Origin: Arthrobacter endolithicus
GTDB lineage: Bacteria; Actinomycetota; Actinomycetes; Actinomycetales; Micrococcaceae
NCBI RefSeq assembly: GCF_026627425.1
Contig: NZ_JAPNLH010000014.1
Coordinates: 1-64,000 of the forward strand
Length of the DNA: 64,000 bases
Reading direction: 5' to 3'
Shown here: piece after piece, positions 49,930-58,192 of the stretch
Numbering within the stretch: position 1 is the stretch's first letter
Layout of the letters: each line of letters starts with the position of its first letter
Made by a program: the position numbers and the translations under genes
Notes under the pieces: generated by a model
What the model was told of the DNA's origin: nothing
Database searches by the model: none
Seen by the model: the letters and a program-made list of their open reading frames with translations, nothing else

Positions 49930-51411
49930 TTAGCTGAGTCGTTCGAGCTCTCTGGCGACTGCCAGGACTTCGTGGTCGTGGAAGCGGCGACCGATTACTT
50001 GGATGCCGATTGGCATTCCGTTTTCGCCATGGCCTATGGGGATGACGGCGCTGGGCAGGGCGAGGATGCTTATCGCCCGGCAACTGGATCCGAGTTGGGA
50101 CCACGGCACGACTGCCCCGTCGAACTGCTCGGAGGTTGTACCGATGAGTGGGGCGGTGACGCTGGCGACGGGCAGCAGGAGGATGGGATGGTCGTTGAGG
50201 AAGGTACTTACTGCCGTGTAGACCGCGTCCCTGCGGGCGGTAGCGGCGAGTAGATGGGTGAGGGCATCGCTGGCGCTTTGGTTCGTTAGGGTTGCTTCGA
50301 CCGAGTCGAGGTACGCGAGGATCCCTGGCGTTACCGCGATATCGGCTTGTTCGGCCTGTGCCTGGTGGATGGCTTTCGCTACCTCTGGCAGGCCTTCAGC
50401 ATCGCGGAGCTCAAGGAAGAGTCCTGCTGCCTCATTGAGTCGGGGAGGGCGTTGCTCACGGACGGATGCGACGCTTGGAGTGAGTTTTCCGGCGGCAGCG
50501 GAGAGGGCCGCGACGACGTCGCTGCGGATCGGGACTGTGCCTTCGCCTGCACACCAAGCCACCGACAGCGTTGAGATGTCTATGGTCTTTGAGGACGGGA
50601 CGGTGACGGGGGCGGTTTGAGCATCAAGGCCGTCGGGGCCGGCCATGATGCGGACGAGCAGTTCGAGGTCATCGACTGACCGGGTGATCGGTCCTGCAGT
50701 CATGTAGCGATGAAGGACGGACGACGAATTTGGTGGTGCGATCGGCGCCGTCGTGTCGTAGGGCAGGATGCCCGTGCCGGGGAGCAGTCCGATCGTGGGG
50801 CGCATGCTTAGTGTTCCGGTGCAGTGTGCGGGCCAGCGGACAGACCCGCCGAAATCGGTTCCGATGCCAAAGGCGCTGAGCCCGGCGGCGACGGCAACGG
50901 CGTCACCGCCGCTGGAACCCCCTGGTGTCCGCGTCGTGTCGAGGGGGTTTCGGGAGTCTCCGAAGAGCAGGTTTCCGGCATGTGTGTCGACGGCGAATTC
51001 TGAGCAGTTTGCTTTACCCAGAAAGATGGCCCCTGCGGCCAGGATCCGGGCGATGACGGTCGCTGTTGCCTCTGGAATGTAGTCCTTGAGGACCATTGAC
51101 CCGGCGGTGGTCGGGTAGCCGACCACCGCGAGGGTGTCTTTGACGGTGAAGGGTACGCCGTGAAGTGGGCCCAGGACCTCTCCGCGGGCTTGGGCCTCGT
51201 CGGCGGCAGCAGCCCGGGCGAGGGCTTCACTGCGAAGCCTCGCCGGACCAGGGGAAACTATCGCCCCCAGGAGGTGGTTGTAGCGCTCAATTCTTTCAAG
51301 ATAAGCCGTGACTGCCTGCACCGCGGTGACTTGTCGGTCGCGGATGGCAGCAGCTAGGGTGCCGGCGTCCATGGTGTGGATCGGCGTTGGCTCTGTAGTG
51401 ATCTCGGGCAT
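49930..51411 (-). CDS. Amidase-signature hydrolase
   Basis: 493 aa from ATG 51411 (MPEITTEPTPIHTMDAGTLAAAIRD) with AAGGAAG 4 nt upstream. Amidase triad: Lys in GVPFTVKDTLAVVG near 90, Gly/Ser loop TPGGSSGGDAVAVAAGL near 165, nucleophile loop GTDFGGSVRWPAHCTG near 190. The neighbouring genes (MFS carrier upstream, then GntR and a ring-opening operon) suggest it completes the degradation of a carbamoyl or amide intermediate. It follows the transporter gene by about 100 nt in the same direction, so the pair is likely co-transcribed. Confidence 0.9.
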   Translation of the reverse strand: MPEITTEPTPIHTMDAGTLAAAIRDRQVTAVQAVTAYLERIERYNHLLGAIVSPGPARLRSEALARAAAADEAQARGEVLGPLHGVPFTVKDTLAVVGYPTTAGSMVLKDYIPEATATVIARILAAGAIFLGKANCSEFAVDTHAGNLLFGDSRNPLDTTRTPGGSSGGDAVAVAAGLSAFGIGTDFGGSVRWPAHCTGTLSMRPTIGLLPGTGILPYDTTAPIAPPNSSSVLHRYMTAGPITRSVDDLELLVRIMAGPDGLDAQTAPVTVPSSKTIDISTLSVAWCAGEGTVPIRSDVVAALSAAAGKLTPSVASVREQRPPRLNEAAGLFLELRDAEGLPEVAKAIHQAQAEQADIAVTPGILAYLDSVEATLTNQSASDALTHLLAATARRDAVYTAVSTFLNDHPILLLPVASVTAPLIGTTSEQFDGAVVPWSQLGSSCRAISILALPSAVIPIGHGENGMPIGIQVIGRRFHDHEVLAVARELERLS

Positions 51412-51509
51412 GGTCTTCCTTGTAATACGGGGTTCACAGCGTGGTGGCATTCCGGCGGCTCTGGGCATCCTGGTGGTCCGGACGCCCAGAGCCGCCGACG
51501 GGTGGAGCT

Positions 51510-52976
51510 TTAGGGGGTGGTGGTCGTCGTTGGTGCGACTTCAAGGTTTTCGACCTTGTTGTCGAGTTCGGAGATCTGCTCCAGGGACTTGCCCAGGGTT
51601 TCCGGACCGAACCTTACGGCGGCAGCTGCGATGAGGTACATGGCTACGACGAGACCGAAGATGCCGACTGCGCCGAAGGACTCAAGGACTTTTCCGGCGA
51701 AGGGAGGGATGATCGAGCCGGCTGCGGAGGCAATGAACACTGATGCGCCGACGCCGAAGGCCCGGACACGGGTGGGGTACATTTCAGGGGCCCACACCCA
51801 GACGAGCGTGTTCAACACCATGGACATGAGTTGGAAGAGTGAGCCAAAGAGAAGGACCAGCCCTAGGTTCGGGGACATGACGAACCCGATGGCGGTCACG
51901 ACGGCCGCGAGGCAGCCGTACGTGAGGACGATCTTGCGCCGCCATTTGTGGGCACCGAAAGCACCAAGGATGGAACCGATCAGCCCGCCGAGGTTAATGA
52001 TCAGGGTGAAGCTGAGGCTGGTTGCCACCGCGTAGCCCTCGTTGACGAGAATCGAGGGCATGAAGATGGTGATGGTGTCTTGTGCACCGAAGGCCATGAA
52101 GGACACGATCCACAGCACCGCGGTCCGACGACGGAGGACTCCACGGAAGATGTCCAGGAGCCGAACCGATTCTTGGGGAGTCTTGAACCCCTCGGGCGTT
52201 TTCACGTATTCGTTGACGGGTCCGCCGTCATTGCGTAGCCGGCCACGCGAGAACAGGCTAAGAACGGTGTTCGCTTCCTTCACGCGGCCGCGGGTGAGGA
52301 GGTATCGCGGGCTTTCCGGCATGAAACGCCGGTAAACGAAGACCAGGAGTGCGGGTGCGGCCAGGACTCCCAGCAGCCAGCGCCAGCTGAGGTCCTCGCC
52401 ACCGAACAGGTGTCCTCCGGGAACGAGGATCGCCCAGGAGAGGGCGCTGGAGAGGAAGATCCCGAGACCGCCGCCAGCAACCTGGACGATCGCGGTGCAC
52501 GCCCCGCGCAGCTTCGTCGGAACCATTTCCGAGACAATAGTGATGCCGGTGTTCAGCTCGCCGCCGAGCCCGACTCCGACGATGATGCGCCCGATGATCA
52601 GGACGGTGTAGTCGGGGGCAAAGGCACAGACAAGGGCCCCTAAGGTGTAGAGAGCCAAGTTGTACAGATAGGTGACCTTGCGGCCCAGGACGTCTCCGGC
52701 GACGCCGGCCAAAAGGCATCCGACGGCAACCCCGCCGAATGTCGCGGTGCTTAACAGGCCCACCTGGAAGTCCTGCAGGGCCCAGACCCGCTTGATCGCG
52801 GGGGCGGCGTAGCCAATGTTGAACTGTTCGATTGCATCAAAGATGGTGCCAATGGCGACGAGCAGGATGATGATCTTCTGGGCCCGACCGAGGCCAATGG
52901 TGTCCAGGGCGGAGGCTAATTGAGAATGTTGGCGCTGCGATGTCGCAGCTTCTTGGGGCGTGAGCTGAGGGCTCAA
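51510..52976 (-). CDS. MFS transporter (sugar/aromatic-acid symporter type)
   Basis: 488 aa from TTG 52976 with GGGAGA upstream; 12 TM segments. Sugar porter / AAHS motifs: GDVLGRKVTYLYN, GRIIVGVGLGGELNTGITIVSEMVPTKLRG, PESPRYLLTRGR and a second-half loop APEMYPTRVRAFGVG. Probably a proton symporter for the acid, amide or ureide used by the operon at 54344-57365. Its promoter region to the right contains three TGGGATCCCA palindromes, putative sites for the GntR regulator. Confidence 0.85.
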   Translation of the reverse strand: MSPQLTPQEAATSQRQHSQLASALDTIGLGRAQKIIILLVAIGTIFDAIEQFNIGYAAPAIKRVWALQDFQVGLLSTATFGGVAVGCLLAGVAGDVLGRKVTYLYNLALYTLGALVCAFAPDYTVLIIGRIIVGVGLGGELNTGITIVSEMVPTKLRGACTAIVQVAGGGLGIFLSSALSWAILVPGGHLFGGEDLSWRWLLGVLAAPALLVFVYRRFMPESPRYLLTRGRVKEANTVLSLFSRGRLRNDGGPVNEYVKTPEGFKTPQESVRLLDIFRGVLRRRTAVLWIVSFMAFGAQDTITIFMPSILVNEGYAVATSLSFTLIINLGGLIGSILGAFGAHKWRRKIVLTYGCLAAVVTAIGFVMSPNLGLVLLFGSLFQLMSMVLNTLVWVWAPEMYPTRVRAFGVGASVFIASAAGSIIPPFAGKVLESFGAVGIFGLVVAMYLIAAAAVRFGPETLGKSLEQISELDNKVENLEVAPTTTTTP

Positions 52977-53128
52977 GGGATTCTCCCTTCAGGGGCAGGC
53001 ACTTCACGTGCCTGCAGGCATGGGGTGACCGGTCGGGGGTACACGATGCGTCTTGGTGCCGTAACGGTCTGGAGATGTTGAGGTTTGCTCTCAGGATAGA
53101 GACGGTGGTCCGCACCCTAAAGCTCAAT

Positions 53129-53155
53129 ACTGGGATCCCAACTTGGGATCCCAGT
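53129..53155. promoter_or_regulatory. Putative GntR operator (double TGGGATCCCA)
   Basis: ACTGGGATCCCAA-C-TTGGGATCCCAGT: two TGGGATCCCA palindromes form a larger 13-bp-arm inverted repeat. 153 bases before the transporter gene and 484 before the GntR gene. The same 12-mer recurs at 53351. Confidence 0.6.
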
Positions 53156-53350
53156 GATGAGCCTAAATGTGATAGGCAACACGCGTCAAGGGTTTTGGGG
53201 TGGCAAATTCGCCCGACAGTCAACGCACTCCATTTCACCCGTCCCACTTCCCCGGCCGGGCAGCCGGGCCTTCTGGCGATAAAGGACGACAGTTCCAGTT
53301 GAAGTCGCCTGACCTCTTGACGGTTGGATGCTGCGGCACCTAACGTGGCC

Positions 53351-53362
53351 TTGGGATCCCAA
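53351..53362. promoter_or_regulatory. Putative GntR operator, second site
   Basis: TTGGGATCCCAA, a perfect 12-bp palindrome identical to the core of the site at 53129-53155. Repetition in the control region of a FadR-type regulator makes a binding site likely. Confidence 0.6.
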
Positions 53363-53639
53363 TTAGTTTCACGTTTAGGCTTTGGACCCACCCCTGTCCG
53401 GAGCGTCGTGAAGAGCGTGCAGTTCGTCTTTCAAGGGCGTACTCCAGCCTCACCTGCCGCTGCTTAGTCCTACGGAATCGATAGTTTGGACGTTGAAGTG
53501 TCGGTGGATGCTGCGGTTTCACAAGGTGAGGCAGGTCGATTGGCTTGGCCGTTTCTCATGTAGTCCCATAGATGTTCTCGTTGAGCCTTGGTTAGACACC
53601 ATCAGCTGCGTCCGTGCAGCTTGAGCAAAGGAGCAAGAA

Positions 53640-54287
53640 GTGGCGCAACCGTTACCAGAACCACAGAGGGGTCGGCCACTGCGTGAGGAGATTCGCGATA
53701 CCCTGCGAACGCGAGTCTTTGAGGGCCATTACGCCGTCGGGACGAGGTTGGTTGAGCGGGATCTTGCGGCGGAGTTCAATGTTTCCCGACTGCCTATCCG
53801 CGAAGCGCTACGCATGCTCCAGCAAGAGGGCGTGCTGGCCGAGCGGGCTACCCGGGGATCCGTCGTCGCCGGGCTGAGCGAGCGGGAGGTCGAGGACCTC
53901 TTTGACGTTCGTGCCTCACTTGAGGTTTTGGCCTGCCGGCGTGCGACCGAGAGGGCAACCCCGGAAGACATAGCAACACTTGAGTCGATCTTGGACAGGG
54001 CCTCAGACGCCCTCGCCAGGGGAAGCATCAATGAGGCACACCGCGCCAACAGCGAATTTCACGACGAGGTCACACGGATTGCAGACAACGGCTTCCTGAA
54101 GGCCGCCTTGGAACCGCTGCAGGGCCGCATGCACTGGCTCTTCCGGCATGTCACCGACCTGTCCGAGCTCATCCAGGAACACCGTGAACTCCTCGCCGCG
54201 ATTGCAAGCGGGGATCCCGAGCGGGGCGCGGAACAATCAGTCCATCACATTGATAAGTACAAGGACCAATACCCGCACACCATTTAG
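53640..54287 (+). CDS. GntR-family (FadR/FCD type) transcriptional regulator
   Basis: 215 aa from GTG 53640 with AAGGAG 7 nt upstream. Winged helix-turn-helix: LREEIRDTLRTRVFEGHYAVGTRLVERDLAAEFNVSRLPIREALRMLQQEGVL. The FCD domain (residues about 90-210) has the metal-ligand pattern FDVRASLEVLACRRA, NSEFHDEVTRIADN and EHRELLAAIASGDPERG. It heads the ring-opening operon and diverges from the transporter gene; by analogy it represses both and is released by a pathway acid. Confidence 0.88.
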   Translation: MAQPLPEPQRGRPLREEIRDTLRTRVFEGHYAVGTRLVERDLAAEFNVSRLPIREALRMLQQEGVLAERATRGSVVAGLSEREVEDLFDVRASLEVLACRRATERATPEDIATLESILDRASDALARGSINEAHRANSEFHDEVTRIADNGFLKAALEPLQGRMHWLFRHVTDLSELIQEHRELLAAIASGDPERGAEQSVHHIDKYKDQYPHTI

Positions 54288-54343
54288 GTAGGGGCCTCCC
54301 AGGACCCATGCCATCACTGCGGTCAAGAGACAGGGAACCATCC

Positions 54344-55138
54344 ATGAAACTTCTAGTGGTCAATCCAAACATTAGCCACGACGTTACGGAACTCATCCGT
54401 GACGAGGCAGAGCGCTCGGCAGGCCCAAGCACTGAACTGGTCGTGGGCACTGCCGGATACGGGGTCGAGTACATCGAGACCCGCTTTGAGTCACTCATCG
54501 CCGCAGGGGCGGTGGCCGAGCTCATTGCCGAACACCGCGGTACAGTCGACGGTGTCCTCGTCGCGGCGTTCGGGGATCCCGGTTTGCCTGCTCTTAAGGA
54601 ACTCGTGAACGTCCCTGTCATTGGTATTACCGAGGCGGCCCTGTGTGCTGCGGCCCTGCAAGGCCAGCGGATTTCGATCATCGCGATTTCGGACCGCATC
54701 ACGGCCTGGTATCGCGATTGCGTAGAACAGTTCGGCTTCGGCCAGCGGCTGGCCTCGATCCGCTCTATCAAACAGGCCCTTGGCAGCATCGGCGCGGTTC
54801 AGGACGACTTCCGTTCCACCTTGGTGGATCTTGCCCGTCTCGCTGTCGCTGAGGACGGCGCCGACGTGGTCATCCTTGCCGGCGCTCCCCTGGCGGGACT
54901 AGCCCGCAGCGTAGCCTCCGACATCCCGGTCCCCGTCGTTGACGGAATAGGAGCAGGCATCCGCCTGGCAGAGGCCGTCATCGGACTCCGTTCCGGGCCA
55001 CATCGTGCCGGTTCGTTTGCACCCCCACCACCCAAGCGCAGGGGCGGGCTCTCACCGGCCATGGACGCCGCGCTCGAGGCCGCCCAAAACTCCTCGCCAA
55101 CCACAACGTCCACCCGCATCGAAGGGGTTGTTCTCTGA
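54344..55138 (+). CDS. Asp/Glu/hydantoin-racemase superfamily protein lacking both canonical Cys
   Basis: 264 aa from ATG 54344 (MKLLVVNPNISHDVTELIRDEAE; AGGGAA upstream). Racemase fold landmarks: VGTAGYGVEYIETRFE, VLVAAFGDPGLPALKEL near 72-85, VPVIGITEAAL, VVILAGAPLAGLARSVAS near 175-190, PVPVVDGIG. In hydantoin and allantoin racemases the first catalytic Cys directly precedes FGDPG and the second lies in GC-A/T-GM; here they read A-A-F and G-A-P. So classical two-base racemisation is unlikely. It is coupled to the amidohydrolase gene (TGATG), so it may catalyse a related decarboxylation, hydrolysis or isomerisation. Confidence 0.8.
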   Translation: MKLLVVNPNISHDVTELIRDEAERSAGPSTELVVGTAGYGVEYIETRFESLIAAGAVAELIAEHRGTVDGVLVAAFGDPGLPALKELVNVPVIGITEAALCAAALQGQRISIIAISDRITAWYRDCVEQFGFGQRLASIRSIKQALGSIGAVQDDFRSTLVDLARLAVAEDGADVVILAGAPLAGLARSVASDIPVPVVDGIGAGIRLAEAVIGLRSGPHRAGSFAPPPPKRRGGLSPAMDAALEAAQNSSPTTTSTRIEGVVL

Positions 55139-56643
55139 TGAGCAGTCTCGTAATTGCCAACGGCCTGGTCGTCAACTCCTTCGGTAGCCGCACAGCCCAC
55201 GTGGTGGTCGACGGCGGTCGTATCTGCGCCGTGCTCGATGCTTCCGAGCCAGTGCCCCCAGCTGACCGCGTCATTGACGCCGCTGGCAGGGTCGTTATTC
55301 CCGGCGGCGTGGATGGCCACTGCCACATCGCCCAGGTGACGGGCCGCTTCAGGACCATTGACGACTATGCCTCAACGTCTATCGCCGCCCTATGGGGTGG
55401 CACCACCACTGTGATGGACTTTGGCATTCCCCGTGATGCGACAGAGTCCCCCCTCGAGGCGTCCAAAGCCAAGCTGGAGTTGGCCCGCGAATCACGCAGC
55501 GATGTCGCCCTCCATGGCGCCGTCATCGACTGGGATGAGACCATCCCGACCCAGCTTGAGGAACTCGCAGCCCTCGGCATCCGCTCCGTGAAGATGTATA
55601 TGACGAACCGCGGCACCACGATCGCGGAGAACGACACGGTGCTAAAGGTCATGAAGGAGATGGTCCGGCTTGACGGGCTTACCTATATTCACGCCGAGCA
55701 TGACGCCATCATCGTAGACTGCACCGCCGAGCATGCAGCAGCCGGAAAAATCGGCATTGAATATTTACACGAAACCCGCCCCGAGCTAGCCGAAGAGGCT
55801 TCCGTCAGCGAAGTCCTCGCCATGGCAGAGTACACGGGGGCCCCTGTGTACTTCGTGCACCAGTCAACTGCACGTGCCGTGGACCTGGTGACTGAGGCCA
55901 GGGCGCGGGGACTGGACATCCACTCCGAGACATGCCCGCACTACCTTGTTCTGGATGACGGCGTCTATGCCTCCCGCTTCCCCGAATGGTACTCCTGCTG
56001 CCCGCCCATGCGTTCAGCAGAAACGGTCGCAGCCTTAAAGCAGCGCTTCGCCGACGGATCAATCCACACCGTTTCCAGCGATCACTCTTGCTACGACCTA
56101 ACCCAGAAACGTGAGAGGACCGACGACATCCGGCAAATGCCGCACGGCCTTCCCACCATCGAAACACGTATGCCGGTCGCCTTCACTGCACTTGCCGAAA
56201 CACTGGCCACGGGTGAAAAACACACCGACAGCGCCCCAAACCGAGCACACGAAGAATTGCTGGAACGATTCGTGGAGCTTTTTTCCGCAGCTCCGGCCCG
56301 CATCAACGCTCTCCCCGGCAAAGGCGTCATCGCGGCCGGATACGACGCCGACCTTGTCGTCTTCAACCCGGACGAAACACGTACCGTCGACGGGAAGGAA
56401 TTGCACATGGGTACGGACTTCTCACCTTTCCACGGCCGCGAACTGCGAGGCTGGCCGCAGATCGTCGTCGCCGGCGGCCGTCTTGTCCTTGACGAACAAG
56501 GCTTCCACGACCCCGGCCCGGTAGGCCGCTACATTGCCCGCCTCGGCTACCGGGAAGCCGCAGCAGCATCAGATCCGCAGTCTCCGGGCGACAACGAGAC
56601 CGCCGGCAGCATACCTGCCACAACGGGAAGGACCCTGTCATGA
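55138..56643 (+). CDS. Dihydropyrimidinase/hydantoinase-like amidohydrolase
   Basis: 501 aa. Cyclic amidohydrolase metal centre intact: DGHCH (His 61/63), carboxylated Lys near 152 in SVKMYMTNRG, His near 185 (TYIHAEHD), His near 241 (VHQST) and Asp near 315 (VSSDHSCYD). The spacing matches D-hydantoinase, dihydropyrimidinase and allantoinase, which open a cyclic ureide/diamide ring using two zinc ions. The C-terminal 40 residues form a Pro/Ser/Gly-rich tail. Overlaps the racemase-like gene by one base and the next gene by four, giving a coupled three-enzyme operon. Confidence 0.88.
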   Translation: MSSLVIANGLVVNSFGSRTAHVVVDGGRICAVLDASEPVPPADRVIDAAGRVVIPGGVDGHCHIAQVTGRFRTIDDYASTSIAALWGGTTTVMDFGIPRDATESPLEASKAKLELARESRSDVALHGAVIDWDETIPTQLEELAALGIRSVKMYMTNRGTTIAENDTVLKVMKEMVRLDGLTYIHAEHDAIIVDCTAEHAAAGKIGIEYLHETRPELAEEASVSEVLAMAEYTGAPVYFVHQSTARAVDLVTEARARGLDIHSETCPHYLVLDDGVYASRFPEWYSCCPPMRSAETVAALKQRFADGSIHTVSSDHSCYDLTQKRERTDDIRQMPHGLPTIETRMPVAFTALAETLATGEKHTDSAPNRAHEELLERFVELFSAAPARINALPGKGVIAAGYDADLVVFNPDETRTVDGKELHMGTDFSPFHGRELRGWPQIVVAGGRLVLDEQGFHDPGPVGRYIARLGYREAAAASDPQSPGDNETAGSIPATTGRTLS

Positions 56644-57365
56644 ACCACACCGCACGCCCCAAGCGCATCGGCATGATCGTCCCCTCATCCAACACGTGCC
56701 TCGAGCCGCAAAGCTACCGCATCCTGGGCGGCCGCGAAGACGTGACAATCCACTCAGCACGTATTCCCGTCACCCGAATCGGGGTCGACGCCGGCGCCGA
56801 CAAGCAGTTCGACATCGCGGGTATGCGCCACGCTGCAGAACTGCTAGCAACCGCCGACGTGGACGTCATCGCCTGGAACGGAACGTCCGGATCCTGGCTC
56901 GGCCCCGGACACGACCGCGCGATCGCCACCGAGATTACCGCGGCCACCGGCGTGCCCGCAACAACCTCTACCCTGGCCTACTTCGACGCCTTCACCGATT
57001 TCGGCATCCAATCGATTGGTCTCATCACCCCCTATACCCAGGACGTCAACGAAAAAATCATCACTCGATACTCTGAGGAGGGGATCCATGTTGCCGGACA
57101 CCGCTTCCTAGGACTCAGCGACAATGAATCCTTTGCACGCGTCGCACCCGAAGAACTCATCCCCGGCTCACTCGAGCTCGCCGCCGACCACCCCGACGCG
57201 CTCATCTACCTTTGTACAAACCTCTATGGGGCTCCCGTTGTCGAAGACCTCGAAACCCGCACGCAAGTGCCCATCCTCGACTCCGTCGCCGTCACCCTCT
57301 GGCGATGCCTTCAGCTCGCCGGAATACCCCTCCTCGACCCCCGCTGGGGCAGGCTCCTGGCCTGA
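56640..57365 (+). CDS. Maleate isomerase/arylmalonate decarboxylase family protein
   Basis: 241 aa (MNHTARPKRIGMIVPSSNTCLEP). The family's two active-site loops appear as VIAWNGTSGSW near 80 and LIYLCTNLYGAPVVEDLE near 190. Maleate isomerase has Cys in both; this protein has Gly in the first and Cys only in the second, as in arylmalonate decarboxylase (Gly74/Cys188). That suggests a malonate-type decarboxylation rather than cis-trans isomerisation. Last gene of the operon, ATGA overlap upstream, terminator 11 bases downstream. Confidence 0.8.
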   Translation: MNHTARPKRIGMIVPSSNTCLEPQSYRILGGREDVTIHSARIPVTRIGVDAGADKQFDIAGMRHAAELLATADVDVIAWNGTSGSWLGPGHDRAIATEITAATGVPATTSTLAYFDAFTDFGIQSIGLITPYTQDVNEKIITRYSEEGIHVAGHRFLGLSDNESFARVAPEELIPGSLELAADHPDALIYLCTNLYGAPVVEDLETRTQVPILDSVAVTLWRCLQLAGIPLLDPRWGRLLA

Positions 57366-57375
57366 AGCCGCAACC

Positions 57376-57410
57376 CTCACTAACCCGCACCGAAATCGCG
57401 GGTTAGTGAG
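57376..57410 (+). terminator. Intrinsic terminator of the catabolic operon
   Basis: Perfect 13-bp stem CTCACTAACCCGC / GCGGGTTAGTGAG with 9-nt loop, beginning 11 bases past the last stop. Confidence 0.75.
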
Positions 57411-57433
57411 TGCAGCTGTCCTCGGGACATGCG

Positions 57434-57640
57434 TTAGCGCTTCTTCGAGTCGCCATTCTCCCGTGCGAGATTCGTCGCGTCTGGCAGTTGGATGCGGGCC
57501 ATCAGGGCGTCCTGCGTTTCCCTTAGCATGGTCCCGGTTGCGCGGACTTCGGCCAGCTGAGTGTTAAGCTCGGCGATGTCTACAGCATGCTTGCACGAGT
57601 CAAGGACGAGTTGTTCGCTGGCCTCAGCCGCGGCCGCCAC
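57434..57640 (-). CDS. Doubtful small helical protein (or gene remnant)
   Basis: A 68-aa frame, coding-like and helical: SEQLVLDSCKHAVDIAELNTQLAEV, LRETQDALMARIQLPDATN. The frame continues upstream without a supported start (DDNVAAAAEAS), so it may be the 3' end of a lost gene rather than a complete one. Coiled-coil ends like this occur in TnpC-type proteins of tyrosine-recombinase triads. Confidence 0.4.
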   Translation of the reverse strand: MAAAAEASEQLVLDSCKHAVDIAELNTQLAEVRATGTMLRETQDALMARIQLPDATNLARENGDSKKR

Positions 57641-57781
57641 ATTGTCGTCGACGGCCCGGCTGGGGAATCATCGACACCGACAACTAACGAGACCAAACGA
57701 TCACAGAAAGCCCCCGTCGAGCACTGAAACCCAAAATCGGATTCCCCGTCTGCGCGACCTTTGCAGGTAGGCGATGTATCC

Positions 57782-57836
57782 AGTTGGGGTGTACCCCAAC
57801 TTGACGTCAGGGTGATGCCTTCTCGCCTGTCTGAAT
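57782..57836. repeat. Dispersed element C, copy 2
   Basis: AGTTGGGGTGTACCCCAACT palindrome followed by TGACGTCAGGG and TGATGCCTTCTCGCCTGTC; see 34018-34073. The bases following it (57842-57882) are a diverged start of element D. Confidence 0.6.
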
Positions 57837-58192
57837 ACTGTGAGCGGTCAGCGTCGGGGATACATCTGGGCCAGCAGCCTGATGCGGCGCACGCAGCGAA
57901 AGTTGGAGTAGGCCCCCGCAGGGCGAACGGGGTCTTTTGCCTGCCTGCACGCTTTACCTGCTTGCCTCCGACCGCAGCTGGTGCCCAGCCTTCAGAGGGC
58001 GGTGGGTGTGGCGCAAATAAGCGGCCGACGGCCAGTACAGAGCACTTTGGCCGGCGTCCGTCCGCCGGGCCTCCCGCGGGTTGCTGGCGGCACGGGACGG
58101 ACTTTGTACCTTCAAATGTTGAATAACCGGGTGGCAAAGTAGTATCTAAGATCTCGCACGATATGGGCGTTCTTATCAATGGGGGGACACTG

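Larger units (their letters stand above)
52977..53639. promoter_or_regulatory. Divergent control region of the catabolic island
   Basis: Between the minus-strand transporter-amidase unit and the plus-strand GntR operon. It contains the palindromes at 53129-53155 and 53351-53362. No gene supported inside. Confidence 0.5.
57366..58192. other. Intergenic region with terminator, element C and a doubtful small gene
   Basis: Contains the terminator 57376-57410, a doubtful minus-strand frame 57434-57640, element C copy 2 (57782-57836) with a decayed part of element D (57842-57882), and the promoter of the secreted nuclease. Confidence 0.45.
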
